A DNA stretch of 30,531 nt, taken from positions 1-30,531 of the forward strand of contig CAYWJN010000025.1 of assembly GCA_964457455.1 (NCBI GenBank). Reading direction: 5' to 3'. A program made the translations under genes and the position numbers. This stretch comes from JABMPU01 sp964457455. GTDB lineage: Bacteria; Cloacimonadota; Cloacimonadia; Cloacimonadales; TCS61. This document shows positions 15,969 through 22,819 of the stretch, piece by piece (the stretch's first letter is position 1; every line of letters begins with the position of its first letter). Below the pieces are notes generated by a model. That model was not told where the DNA came from and made no database searches. It worked only from the letters and a program-made list of their open reading frames with translations.

Positions 15969-16014
15969 CACAAGCAATCTTGCTTGTGCAACGAAACAAA
16001 CAAAATTGTTTGTT
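15969..16014. repeat. Two adjacent 9-2-9 hairpins
   Basis: Two perfect inverted repeats of identical geometry stand side by side: cacaagcaa-tc-ttgcttgtg (15969-15988) and aacaaacaa-aa-ttgtttgtt (15995-16014). The two stems resemble each other in sequence. They lie between the PQQ-like gene and the NUDIX gene. Neither is followed by a T-run on the plus strand, so an ordinary terminator is unlikely. Confidence 0.7.
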
Positions 16015-16053
16015 ATACACTTTAAAAGCTATGAGTTACAGAAAGAGTAAAAA

Positions 16054-16599
16054 ATGAGCATTAAAAAAGATTCTTACAAAGATATAAATTTTTGTATTCG
16101 ATGTGGAAATGAGCTTTCCATCCAAAATGATAATGAAGATAAATTGCGTCCTCACTGTGAAAAGTGCGGCTGGATATTTTATAAAAATCCCATTCCTGCT
16201 TCAGCGTGTGTAATTTTAAATAATAAAAATGAAATTGTTATTATCAAACGAAAATTTGAACCAAACCCAGGTGCATGGGCACTTCCCAGTGGATACATCG
16301 AGATAAATCAGAATCCCGAGGAATGTGCGATTGAAGAGATGAAAGAAGAAACCGGATTGGATGGTAAAATAATCGAGTTCCTTGGTTATTATCCAGATTT
16401 TTCTCCAATATATGAAAAGGTAATTTCTTTCGGCTTTCTAATGAAAGTCATTGGAGGTAAGCTTCAGGCTGGCGATGATGCTACTGAAGCACTTTATGTG
16501 ACCTTTGATGACTGTCCCGAAATTGTGTTTCCCTCCCATCGATATTTTATAGAAGAAGTAAAAGAAAAATTAAGCCACGAAGATTTAGCCACAGACTGA
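16054..16599 (+). CDS. Zinc-ribbon NUDIX hydrolase
   Basis: This 181-residue NUDIX protein has an N-terminal zinc ribbon (C14, C17, C35, C38), as in NADH-pyrophosphatase-like and ADP-ribose-type members. The NUDIX box spans 80-102: G80, then Q86 where the consensus has E, then EEMKEETGL, where the usual R of REUxEE is E94. The metal-binding glutamates E95, E98 and E99 remain, so activity is plausible but not certain. The start is ATG with a weak aaagag SD. The last residues (SHEDLATD) and the TGA stop are encoded by a decamer-type repeat, so the natural C-terminus may have been replaced or extended. Substrate unknown. Confidence 0.85.
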   Translation: MSIKKDSYKDINFCIRCGNELSIQNDNEDKLRPHCEKCGWIFYKNPIPASACVILNNKNEIVIIKRKFEPNPGAWALPSGYIEINQNPEECAIEEMKEETGLDGKIIEFLGYYPDFSPIYEKVISFGFLMKVIGGKLQAGDDATEALYVTFDDCPEIVFPSHRYFIEEVKEKLSHEDLATD

Positions 16600-16620
16600 C
16601 ACAGACAAAGCACTGACAAA
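16585..16620. repeat. Left decamer array flanking the GxxExxY gene (facing left)
   Basis: The array begins ttagccac at 16585 and continues in 10-bp register (acagactgac, acagacaaag, cactgacaaa). Read on the minus strand it is the usual unit series ending in GTGGCTAA. It contains the NUDIX stop codon (16597-16599). Confidence 0.75.
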
Positions 16621-16666
16621 AAGGAAAAAAGTTAGTGACAAAGTCAAAGGTAAAGGTGTTGAGACA

Positions 16667-17038
16667 ATGCAAAATAAATATCTATTTTCTGATATAACTG
16701 ATAAAATTATAAGATGTTTTTATAATGTGTTTGATGAATTGGGAGCAGGTTTTTTAGAATCAGTATATGTGAAAGCATTAATAATTGAATTGAAAAATAT
16801 TGGTTTGAATGTCGATATTGAGAAAGAAATTAAAGTAAATTATAAAGGAACAATAATTGGAAATTTCCGTGCTGATATTGTTGTAGAAGATAAAGTAATT
16901 ATAGAGATAAAAGCTATTAGTGCTTTAAACTCACAACATGAAGCCCAATTATTAAATTACCTGAAAGCTACAGGAATAAGAGTTGGTCTTCTAGTGAATT
17001 TCGGAAATAAACTTGAATTCAAAAGAAGGATTTTTTAG
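16667..17038 (+). CDS. GxxExxY family protein (PDDEXK_3-like)
   Basis: This 123-residue protein has the signature G28-FL-E31-SV-Y34, after which the family is named, and a PD-(D/E)xK-like core: D70 in FRAD, then EIK (E80, K82), followed by HEAQLLNYLK. Family members are predicted nuclease-fold proteins with no settled function. The ATG has a modest SD (aaaggtg, about 8 bp away). The stop codon is at the edge of the right-hand repeat. Both flanks are decamer arrays pointing outward. Base composition is more AT-rich than valS. A role in spread or upkeep of the repeats is a hypothesis only. Confidence 0.88.
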   Translation: MQNKYLFSDITDKIIRCFYNVFDELGAGFLESVYVKALIIELKNIGLNVDIEKEIKVNYKGTIIGNFRADIVVEDKVIIEIKAISALNSQHEAQLLNYLKATGIRVGLLVNFGNKLEFKRRIF

Positions 17039-17100
17039 TCACAGACTAACGCAGACAATAAATAAAACAGTCAGTGTTAAGTCAGTGAAAGTCAGTGGCA
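17038..17100. repeat. Right decamer arrays between the GxxExxY gene and valS
   Basis: Two arrays lie back to back. 17038-17056 (tcacagactaacgcagac) faces left. 17070-17100 holds gtcagtg three times at 11- and 10-bp spacing, ends gtggca and faces right. The second runs directly into the valS ribosome-binding site. Confidence 0.75.
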
Positions 17101-17115
17101 ATAAATAGAGGAAAA

Positions 17116-19767
17116 ATGGAAATAAATAAAAAATATGAACCACAAAAAATAGAGAAAAAATGGTATAAACTTTGGATTGAGAAGGGTTATTTCTCACCAA
17201 AAATAGATAAGAATAAAAAGCCTTTCACAGTTTTGATTCCACCTCCGAATGTTACAAATATTCTGCATATGGGTCACGTTCTGAATAATACTCTTCAAGA
17301 TGTAATGGTGCGTTATAAAAGAATGACAGGAGTTCCCACGCTCTGGCTTCCGGGAGTTGACCATGCTGGAATCGCAACTCAGAATATGGTTGAAAAAGAA
17401 CTGGCAAAAGAGGGTAAAACCCGTCATGAAATTGGTAGAGAAGAACTTATCAAACGAATCTGGAAATGGAAAGAAGAAAAAGGCGGACTCATTATCGAAC
17501 AACTTAAACAGCTCGGTGCTTCTTGCGATTGGACTCGTCAAAGATTCACTTTGGACGAAGGACTTTCTGAAGCGGTTAAAGAGGTTTTCATCAGTCTTTA
17601 TGAAAAAGGTCTTATCTATAAAGGTAAGCGGATAATTAATTGGTGTCCTCGTTGTGTTACTGCACTTTCCAATGATGAAGTGGAACATGAAGATACAAAG
17701 GGATTTATGTGGGATATTAAATATCCTCTCAAGGATGGAGAAGGTTTTGTAACTGTTTCCACAACCCGTCCTGAAACAATGCTCGGCGATACTGCTGTTG
17801 CTGTTAATCCAAAAGATGAGCGCTATAAAGACCTGGTTGGGAAAACAGTAATTCTTCCCTTTGTCGAACGTGAAATTCCCATCATTGTAGATGAATTTGT
17901 AGATATGGAATTTGGAAGTGGTTGTGTTAAAGTTACTCCGGCTCACGATCCCAATGACTATGAAATTGGTTTAACTCACAATCTTGAGCAGGTTGTAATT
18001 ATGGATGAACATGGTGTGATGAATGAAAATGCTGGAAAAGAATTTGAAGGATTGGATAGATTTGAAGCACGTAAGAAAATTGTTGAACGTTTGAAAGAAA
18101 TGGAACTTTTGGAAGCGATAAAACCGCATGAGCTTGCTGTTGGCTTGTGTTACCGCTGTGATACTCCCATCGAACCCTATCTTTCAGATCAATGGTTCGT
18201 TAAAATGAAACCTCTGGCAAAAAGAGCTATCGAAGTTGTGAAAGAAGGAAAAGTAAAATTTCAACCTGCAAGATGGACTAAGGTATATTATCACTGGATG
18301 GAGAACGTTCGAGATTGGTGTATTTCACGTCAGATTTGGTGGGGACATAGAATACCGGTTTATTACTGCTGGAAGTGTGAAGAAATTGTTGTTGCCAAAG
18401 AAGAACCGAAAACCTGTCCAAAATGTGGACATAACAAATTCAGACAGGATGAAGATGTTCTGGATACCTGGTTCAGCAGCTGGCTCTGGCCCTTTTCAAC
18501 ATTTGGCTGGCCCGGTGAAACTGAAGATCTTGAGTATTTCCTTCCTACAAATTTACTTGTAACCGGACCGGATATTATTTATCTGTGGGTTGCCAGGATG
18601 ATAATGGCTACGCTGGAATTCAAAGATAAAATACCTTTTGATACAGTGCTTCTGCATGGAATGGTGCGTGATGAAAAAGGTGTAAAGATGAGCAAATCTC
18701 TGGGAAATTCACCTGATCCTCTGGATATAATTGAGAATGTTGGAGCCGATGCACTTCGGTTCAGTATAATCTTTGCCAGCCCAAAAGGACATGATAGTTA
18801 TTATTCCAACTCGATCCTGGAAACAGGACGGAATTTCGCGAATAAGATTTGGAACGCATATCGTTTCATTTTGATGAACGTGGAGAAAATCGAAGGGCTT
18901 CCCAAAAGAGATGAACTGAAACTGGAACTTGCTGATAAATGGATTTACAGCAGGTTGAATGAAGTTATTGCTGAAACACAAAAAAACTATGAATCTCTAC
19001 GTTTTAATGATGCTGCCAATATTTTGATGGATTTCATCTGGAAGGAATTCTGCAGCTGGTACCTGGAATTATCTAAAGACAGAATTTATAACGAAGAAGA
19101 TAAACAAGCTCAGCTTACTGCAAAATATATCTTACTCGATATACTTCAAAAGTCGATGCGATTACTCCAACCAATAATGCCATTTATTGCTGAAGAAGTT
19201 TGGCAGGGAATAAAACACTTTTTCCCTATGGAAGAAGAAACGATCGTTCTGGCAGCTTTTCCGCAACATAATAAATCAATGATAAATGAAAAAATTGATC
19301 GTGAAATGAACTTAATACAAGAAGCAATTACAGCCATCAGGAACCTGAAAAAACAAGTAAATCTTTCTCCGGCTTTGGAGATTAATGTTACCGTCAAAGT
19401 TGCTGAAACTGAACAAACTGAGTTGCTTAAGAAATATCAGAACTATTTTCTTAAATTGGCAAAAGTTTCTAATATTGAACTTGGAATTGATATTTCTAAA
19501 CCAAAATCAAGCATTGCTGCTGTAGTACAGAATATTGAAATATATCTTCCCTTGGAAGGATTGATCGATCTGGATGCGGAAAAAGCAAAGCTGGAAAAAC
19601 AGCTTTTAAAACTTGAGAAAGAATTTCAAAAGATAAACAGTAAATTATCTAATAATAAGTTTTTAGCCAACGCTCCAGAATCCATCATAAAAAAAGAAAG
19701 AGAGAAATATAAGGAAGTTAAAACCAAAGCTGATAAAACTAAGGAGATACTCGAAGGACTAAAATAA
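17116..19767 (+). CDS. valS: Valyl-tRNA synthetase
   Basis: This class Ia enzyme charges tRNA-Val. The 883 residues have PPPNVTNILHMGH (HIGH as HMGH, 51-54), the editing-domain motif TTRPETMLGDTAV, WCISRQIWWGHRIP, cysteine pairs CWKC and CPKC, KMSKS (524-528), and the C-terminal coiled-coil arm expected in bacterial ValRS (about 800-883, rich in K and E). ATG at 17116 is chosen because agagga lies 5 bp upstream. A GTG 21 bp earlier is in frame, but it is part of the repeat array that ends just before the SD. The gene looks intact. Confidence 0.97.
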   Translation: MEINKKYEPQKIEKKWYKLWIEKGYFSPKIDKNKKPFTVLIPPPNVTNILHMGHVLNNTLQDVMVRYKRMTGVPTLWLPGVDHAGIATQNMVEKELAKEGKTRHEIGREELIKRIWKWKEEKGGLIIEQLKQLGASCDWTRQRFTLDEGLSEAVKEVFISLYEKGLIYKGKRIINWCPRCVTALSNDEVEHEDTKGFMWDIKYPLKDGEGFVTVSTTRPETMLGDTAVAVNPKDERYKDLVGKTVILPFVEREIPIIVDEFVDMEFGSGCVKVTPAHDPNDYEIGLTHNLEQVVIMDEHGVMNENAGKEFEGLDRFEARKKIVERLKEMELLEAIKPHELAVGLCYRCDTPIEPYLSDQWFVKMKPLAKRAIEVVKEGKVKFQPARWTKVYYHWMENVRDWCISRQIWWGHRIPVYYCWKCEEIVVAKEEPKTCPKCGHNKFRQDEDVLDTWFSSWLWPFSTFGWPGETEDLEYFLPTNLLVTGPDIIYLWVARMIMATLEFKDKIPFDTVLLHGMVRDEKGVKMSKSLGNSPDPLDIIENVGADALRFSIIFASPKGHDSYYSNSILETGRNFANKIWNAYRFILMNVEKIEGLPKRDELKLELADKWIYSRLNEVIAETQKNYESLRFNDAANILMDFIWKEFCSWYLELSKDRIYNEEDKQAQLTAKYILLDILQKSMRLLQPIMPFIAEEVWQGIKHFFPMEEETIVLAAFPQHNKSMINEKIDREMNLIQEAITAIRNLKKQVNLSPALEINVTVKVAETEQTELLKKYQNYFLKLAKVSNIELGIDISKPKSSIAAVVQNIEIYLPLEGLIDLDAEKAKLEKQLLKLEKEFQKINSKLSNNKFLANAPESIIKKEREKYKEVKTKADKTKEILEGLK

Positions 19768-19807
19768 GAATGGGAAATTAAATGACATTGATTAAACGGT
19801 TAAAAAT

Positions 19808-19832
19808 ATCCGTGTGATTTGTGTTCAATAAA
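19808..19832. repeat. Weak decamer pair ahead of the DUF1232 gene
   Basis: Two units (ccgtgtgatt, tgtgttcaat) sit just upstream of the ggagg SD of the next gene, the same placement as the stronger arrays before valS, rdgB and the mutase gene. Confidence 0.4.
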
Positions 19833-19844
19833 ATGGAGGATTTT

Positions 19845-20384
19845 ATGGATGAAGAAAAAGTTGAAGAAGTAAAAGCAGAAGAAATTCCAAAAGAAAAAAC
19901 TGAAAAATTGAAGGAAAAAATCGTTTTTACAAACGATAAGAGAAAACTTCAATTTTATGAGAAACTTCGCAAGAATATCACATCTTTTGTGAATACAAAA
20001 ACTGATGGGAAGGGTGGAAAGTTTACTCAATATCTTTTAACACTTCCGGATTTTTTTATTCTTCTGTGCAGACTGGCAATTGATGATCGAGTAACAAAAT
20101 CGCAAAAAGCAATTGTTGGAGGTATTATTGCCTACGTGATTATGCCGATTGATATTATTCCGGATTTCATTCCATTTATCGGTTATGTCGATGATCTGGT
20201 TTTGGTGGTTTATGGATTGAATTTGATTTTGAACGAACTTGATAAACAAATTCTAATCGATAATTGGAGTGGGGAAGAGGACGTTCTGGAACTACTTCAG
20301 AAGATAACCTTAACAGCAGAAAAATTCCTTGAAAAGAACATCCTGAACAAAATCAAAAAATGGATTGGTAAAATAGCAAAATAG
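19845..20384 (+). CDS. DUF1232 (YkvA-like) membrane-associated protein
   Basis: This 179-residue protein has a highly charged K/E-rich N-terminus (1 to about 35, probably helical). A DUF1232 domain follows at about 70-130, with the telling hydrophobic run IIAYVIMPIDIIPDFIPFIG and then YVDDLVLVVYGL. DUF1232 proteins are predicted to sit at the membrane; their function is unknown. The start is ATG at 19845, with ggagg 5-6 bp upstream; an in-frame GTG at 19821 is less likely because it lies in repeat sequence. It follows valS by about 75 bp, and rdgB follows by about 70 bp. Confidence 0.85.
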   Translation: MDEEKVEEVKAEEIPKEKTEKLKEKIVFTNDKRKLQFYEKLRKNITSFVNTKTDGKGGKFTQYLLTLPDFFILLCRLAIDDRVTKSQKAIVGGIIAYVIMPIDIIPDFIPFIGYVDDLVLVVYGLNLILNELDKQILIDNWSGEEDVLELLQKITLTAEKFLEKNILNKIKKWIGKIAK

Positions 20385-20410
20385 CGAAAAACAAAATTAG
20401 AGATTTATTT

Positions 20411-20443
20411 TCTTACTGCGTCTTAGCGTTCTTCGTGGCTAAA
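20411..20443. repeat. Decamer repeat ahead of rdgB
   Basis: Three in-register units (tcttactgcg, tcttagcgtt, cttcgtggct) end in GTGGCTAA. The following aaaaaggga is the rdgB SD, so the ribosome-binding site abuts the repeat end. Confidence 0.75.
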
Positions 20444-20452
20444 AAGGGAAAT

Positions 20453-21055
20453 ATGAAATTACTTATTGCATCCAGAAATAAAGATAAAGTTGAAGAAATA
20501 AAAGAGAATCTCAAAGGATTGAATCTTCAAATTGTTTCAGCTCTGGATTTCCCTGATTTTACGGAAGTAGTTGAAGACAAAAACACAATCGTAGGAAATG
20601 CAATTAAGAAAGCAGTTCAATGTGCTGAATTTTCCGGTTTGCTTACAATAGCAGATGATACAGGTTTTTTTGTTGAGCAATTAAATGACAAACCCGGAGT
20701 TTATGCAGCGCGGTATGCTGGAGAAAATTGCACATATGCTGATAATCGCAAAAAAATGTTGAAAGCTATGAAAGGAAAAACCAACCGCACAGCAGAATTT
20801 CGCACAGTTGTAGCATTGGCATCTCCAGATGGTTTGATTGGAACTTCGGAAGGTATAGTTCACGGGAAAGTAACAGAAAAAAAAATCGGTAATTTTGGTT
20901 TTGGTTACGACTCAATTTTTCGGGCAGATGAAACAGGTAAAACCTTTGGTGAAATGACAAAAGGAGAAAAACATAAAATAAGCCATAGAGGTAAAGCTAT
21001 CAGGAATATTATTCCGGTTTTGAAGAGATATGTATGGAATTTAAACAATCGATGA
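20453..21055 (+). CDS. rdgB: XTP/dITP pyrophosphatase (RdgB/HAM1 family)
   Basis: This enzyme hydrolyses non-canonical purine triphosphates (XTP, dITP/ITP) to monophosphate and pyrophosphate, cleaning the nucleotide pool. The 200 residues carry the family start LLIASRNKDKVEEIKENL, then NAIKKAVQCAEFSGLLTIADDTGFFVEQL with the catalytic acidic residues, GVYAARYAGEN, FGFGYDSIF and the end motif SHRGKAI. ATG at 20453 is chosen, with aaggga 3-4 bp upstream; a GTG 18 bp earlier is part of the repeat. Length is normal. Confidence 0.95.
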   Translation: MKLLIASRNKDKVEEIKENLKGLNLQIVSALDFPDFTEVVEDKNTIVGNAIKKAVQCAEFSGLLTIADDTGFFVEQLNDKPGVYAARYAGENCTYADNRKKMLKAMKGKTNRTAEFRTVVALASPDGLIGTSEGIVHGKVTEKKIGNFGFGYDSIFRADETGKTFGEMTKGEKHKISHRGKAIRNIIPVLKRYVWNLNNR

Positions 21056-21059
21056 AAAA

Positions 21060-21219
21060 TTAAGCCACAGATAAACGCAGATTGATTAGGATAAATTATG
21101 AAAAAGCTTATTAAAGCTTAACAAGTTTTAGAAACTTGTTAAGTTTACATAATCAGAGTAAATCAGCGTCTAAAAAAAGAAAGAAAAGTCAGTGCTTAGT
21201 CAGTGAAAGTCAGTGGCAA
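21060..21219. repeat. Composite repeat: outward arrays around a central hairpin
   Basis: The 160-bp spacer between rdgB and the mutase gene is filled by repeats. A left-facing array (agccacagataaacgcag and onward) is followed by a perfect 12-3-12 hairpin (cttaacaagttt-tag-aaacttgttaag, 21117-21143). Then come a right-facing pair (aatcagagtaaatcagcg) and a right-facing triplet of gtcagtg words ending gtggca (21190-21219). Sequence on either side of the hairpin is itself imperfectly inverted. The layout matches that around the GxxExxY gene, but without a gene. Confidence 0.7.
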
Positions 21220-21236
21220 AAAAAAGGAGAAAAAAT

Positions 21237-22589
21237 ATGGTAAATCCGCAAATTTTCAGGCAATATGATATTCGAGGAATTGTAGATAAAGATATGACAG
21301 ACGAAACTGTATATCTTATTGGAAAAGGATATGGAACTTTTCTGAGAAGAAAAAAAATGAAAAGTACTGTTATCGGTGGTGACGCCAGGCTCAGCACCCC
21401 TCGCTTCAAAGACAAAATTATTCAAGGTCTTCTGGAAACCGGAATAGATGTGATAGATGTTGGATTGATGGCAACACCGGTTTTGTATTTTTCCATCTGG
21501 GAATTGAAAACTGACGGCGGTGTGATGATTACTGCAAGTCATAATCCCTCTGAATATAATGGAATAAAATTGAATTTAGGTTTGCTGAGTGTTTATGGAG
21601 AGCAAATTCAGGATATTTTGAGGATTATCCAATCCGGAGATTTTGAAAAGGGAAAAGGAAATCTGACTTCAAATACTGAGATGGATCAAAAATACAAAGA
21701 TTACATTGTTCAAAGTATCAAATTGGAAAGACCGATAAAAGTTGTAGTTGATGCAGGAAATGGAGTTGGAGGAATTTATCTGCCGGATATTCTCCGCAGC
21801 TTGAATTGCGATGTTACTGAACTATTTTGCGAACCTGATGGAAATTTTCCCAATCATCATCCTGACCCGACTGTTGAAAAATATCTTACAAAATTGATTG
21901 AAACTGTCAAAGAAACCGGAGCAGAAGTCGGGCTTGGTTTGGATGGAGATGGTGATAGAATTGGAGTTGTAGATGAAAAGGGTAAAATGCTTTTTGGTGA
22001 CCAGATCCTAAATATAATTGTACGTGATTTCCTGAAAGATAATCCGGAAGAGAAAATTATTGCAGATGTGAAATGCTCAAAAAATCTATTTGATGATATA
22101 AAAAAATATAATGGAATTCCCATTATGTATAAGACGGGTCATGCGAATATCAAAAATAAAATGTTTGAAGAAGGAATCAAAGTCAGTGGTGAAATGTCAG
22201 GTCATGTTTTTTTGAAGGATAGATTTCTGGGATTTGATGATGCCATTTATGTTTGCTGCCGCTTTGTGGAAATTATGAGTAAAACTGATAAACCTGTTAG
22301 TGAATTTCTTTCCGACCAGTCTAAAATGTATAACACTCCGGAAATTCACATTCAAAGTACAGATGAAGATAAATTTAAACTTGTGGAAAAAGTGCGGGAT
22401 TCATTTATAAAAGAAGGTTATAATGTAAACGACATCGATGGAATGAGAATAACCTTTGATGACGGCTGGGGACTTTGCAGAGCATCAAATACAACTCCTG
22501 TTTTAGTTTTACGTTTTGAAGCTGAAACAGAAGAAAGATTAAATGAGATCAGAAATTTAATCGAAGATAGAATTAGTTTATTTAGCTAA
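21237..22589 (+). CDS. Phosphomannomutase/phosphoglucomutase
   Basis: This alpha-D-phosphohexomutase moves phosphate between C6 and C1 of mannose or glucose phosphates, feeding GDP-mannose, UDP-glucose or glycogen routes. The 450 residues show the AlgC/ManB start NPQIFRQYDIRGIVD, the phosphoserine loop TASHNPSEYNGIK (serine near 102), the metal loop GLDGDGDRIGVVD, the sugar loop GEMSGH, and the phosphate loop DDGWGLCRASNTTPVLVLRFE. The ATG follows aaggag at about 8 bp; an upstream GTG lies in the repeat. Which hexose is preferred cannot be told by eye. Confidence 0.93.
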   Translation: MVNPQIFRQYDIRGIVDKDMTDETVYLIGKGYGTFLRRKKMKSTVIGGDARLSTPRFKDKIIQGLLETGIDVIDVGLMATPVLYFSIWELKTDGGVMITASHNPSEYNGIKLNLGLLSVYGEQIQDILRIIQSGDFEKGKGNLTSNTEMDQKYKDYIVQSIKLERPIKVVVDAGNGVGGIYLPDILRSLNCDVTELFCEPDGNFPNHHPDPTVEKYLTKLIETVKETGAEVGLGLDGDGDRIGVVDEKGKMLFGDQILNIIVRDFLKDNPEEKIIADVKCSKNLFDDIKKYNGIPIMYKTGHANIKNKMFEEGIKVSGEMSGHVFLKDRFLGFDDAIYVCCRFVEIMSKTDKPVSEFLSDQSKMYNTPEIHIQSTDEDKFKLVEKVRDSFIKEGYNVNDIDGMRITFDDGWGLCRASNTTPVLVLRFEAETEERLNEIRNLIEDRISLFS

Positions 22590-22591
22590 AA

Positions 22592-22661
22592 AACCTTGAA
22601 AAGGGTTTACATACAGAGGAATTCTTTCAAATAGACCTTTTCAACGGTTACTTTCAAGGTT
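22592..22661. repeat. Nested inverted repeat between the mutase gene and gdhA
   Basis: The outer arms are a perfect 10 bp (aaccttgaaa / tttcaaggtt). An inner pair, ttgaaaagg / ccttttcaa, is also inverted. The 70-bp unit starts 3 bp after the mutase stop. It could act as a weak transcript end, but it has no T-run and looks like another short interspersed element. Confidence 0.65.
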
Positions 22662-22765
22662 AGCAAAAATAGTTTTACCATTTTTCTTCGGAAAGTTAGA
22701 AGTATTTTGTGTTGAGAATTTCATTATTCACTACTCGTACCTCGTCCCGAGTCAGGTCTGATGAA

Positions 22766-22800
22766 TATAAAAAAGCCCTCGAAAATTCTGAGGGCTTTAT
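22766..22800 (-). terminator. Rho-independent terminator of gdhA
   Basis: A 9-bp stem (aaagccctc / gagggcttt) with a 9-base loop is followed, on the minus strand, by a T-run. It lies 20 bp after the gdhA stop. The plus-strand side also has a short T-rich tail, so it may end mutase transcripts as well. Confidence 0.85.
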
Positions 22801-22819
22801 TTCGTTATGATTATTATGC

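Larger units (their letters stand above)
16585..17100. mobile_element. Candidate repeat-bounded element carrying the GxxExxY gene
   Basis: A 516-bp unit consists of a left array whose GTGGCTAA end points left, the GxxExxY gene, and a right array whose GTGGC end points right. The outer ends therefore form imperfect inverted repeats (ttagccacagactgac versus, on the other strand, tgccactgactttcac). The unit sits exactly between the NUDIX and valS coding regions. Mobility is inference from this architecture; no transposase is present. Confidence 0.4.

Noticed and set aside
15969..16014. Terminators after the PQQ-like gene
   Set aside because: The stems are A/T-rich with 2-base loops and no following T-run.
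16585..17100. Toxin-antitoxin reading of the GxxExxY gene
   Set aside because: It is a lone gene with no second small frame next to it and matches the GxxExxY family instead.
17194..17946. 250-codon frame opposite valS
   Set aside because: Lies wholly over the conserved HIGH/editing region of valS and has no SD or family pattern.
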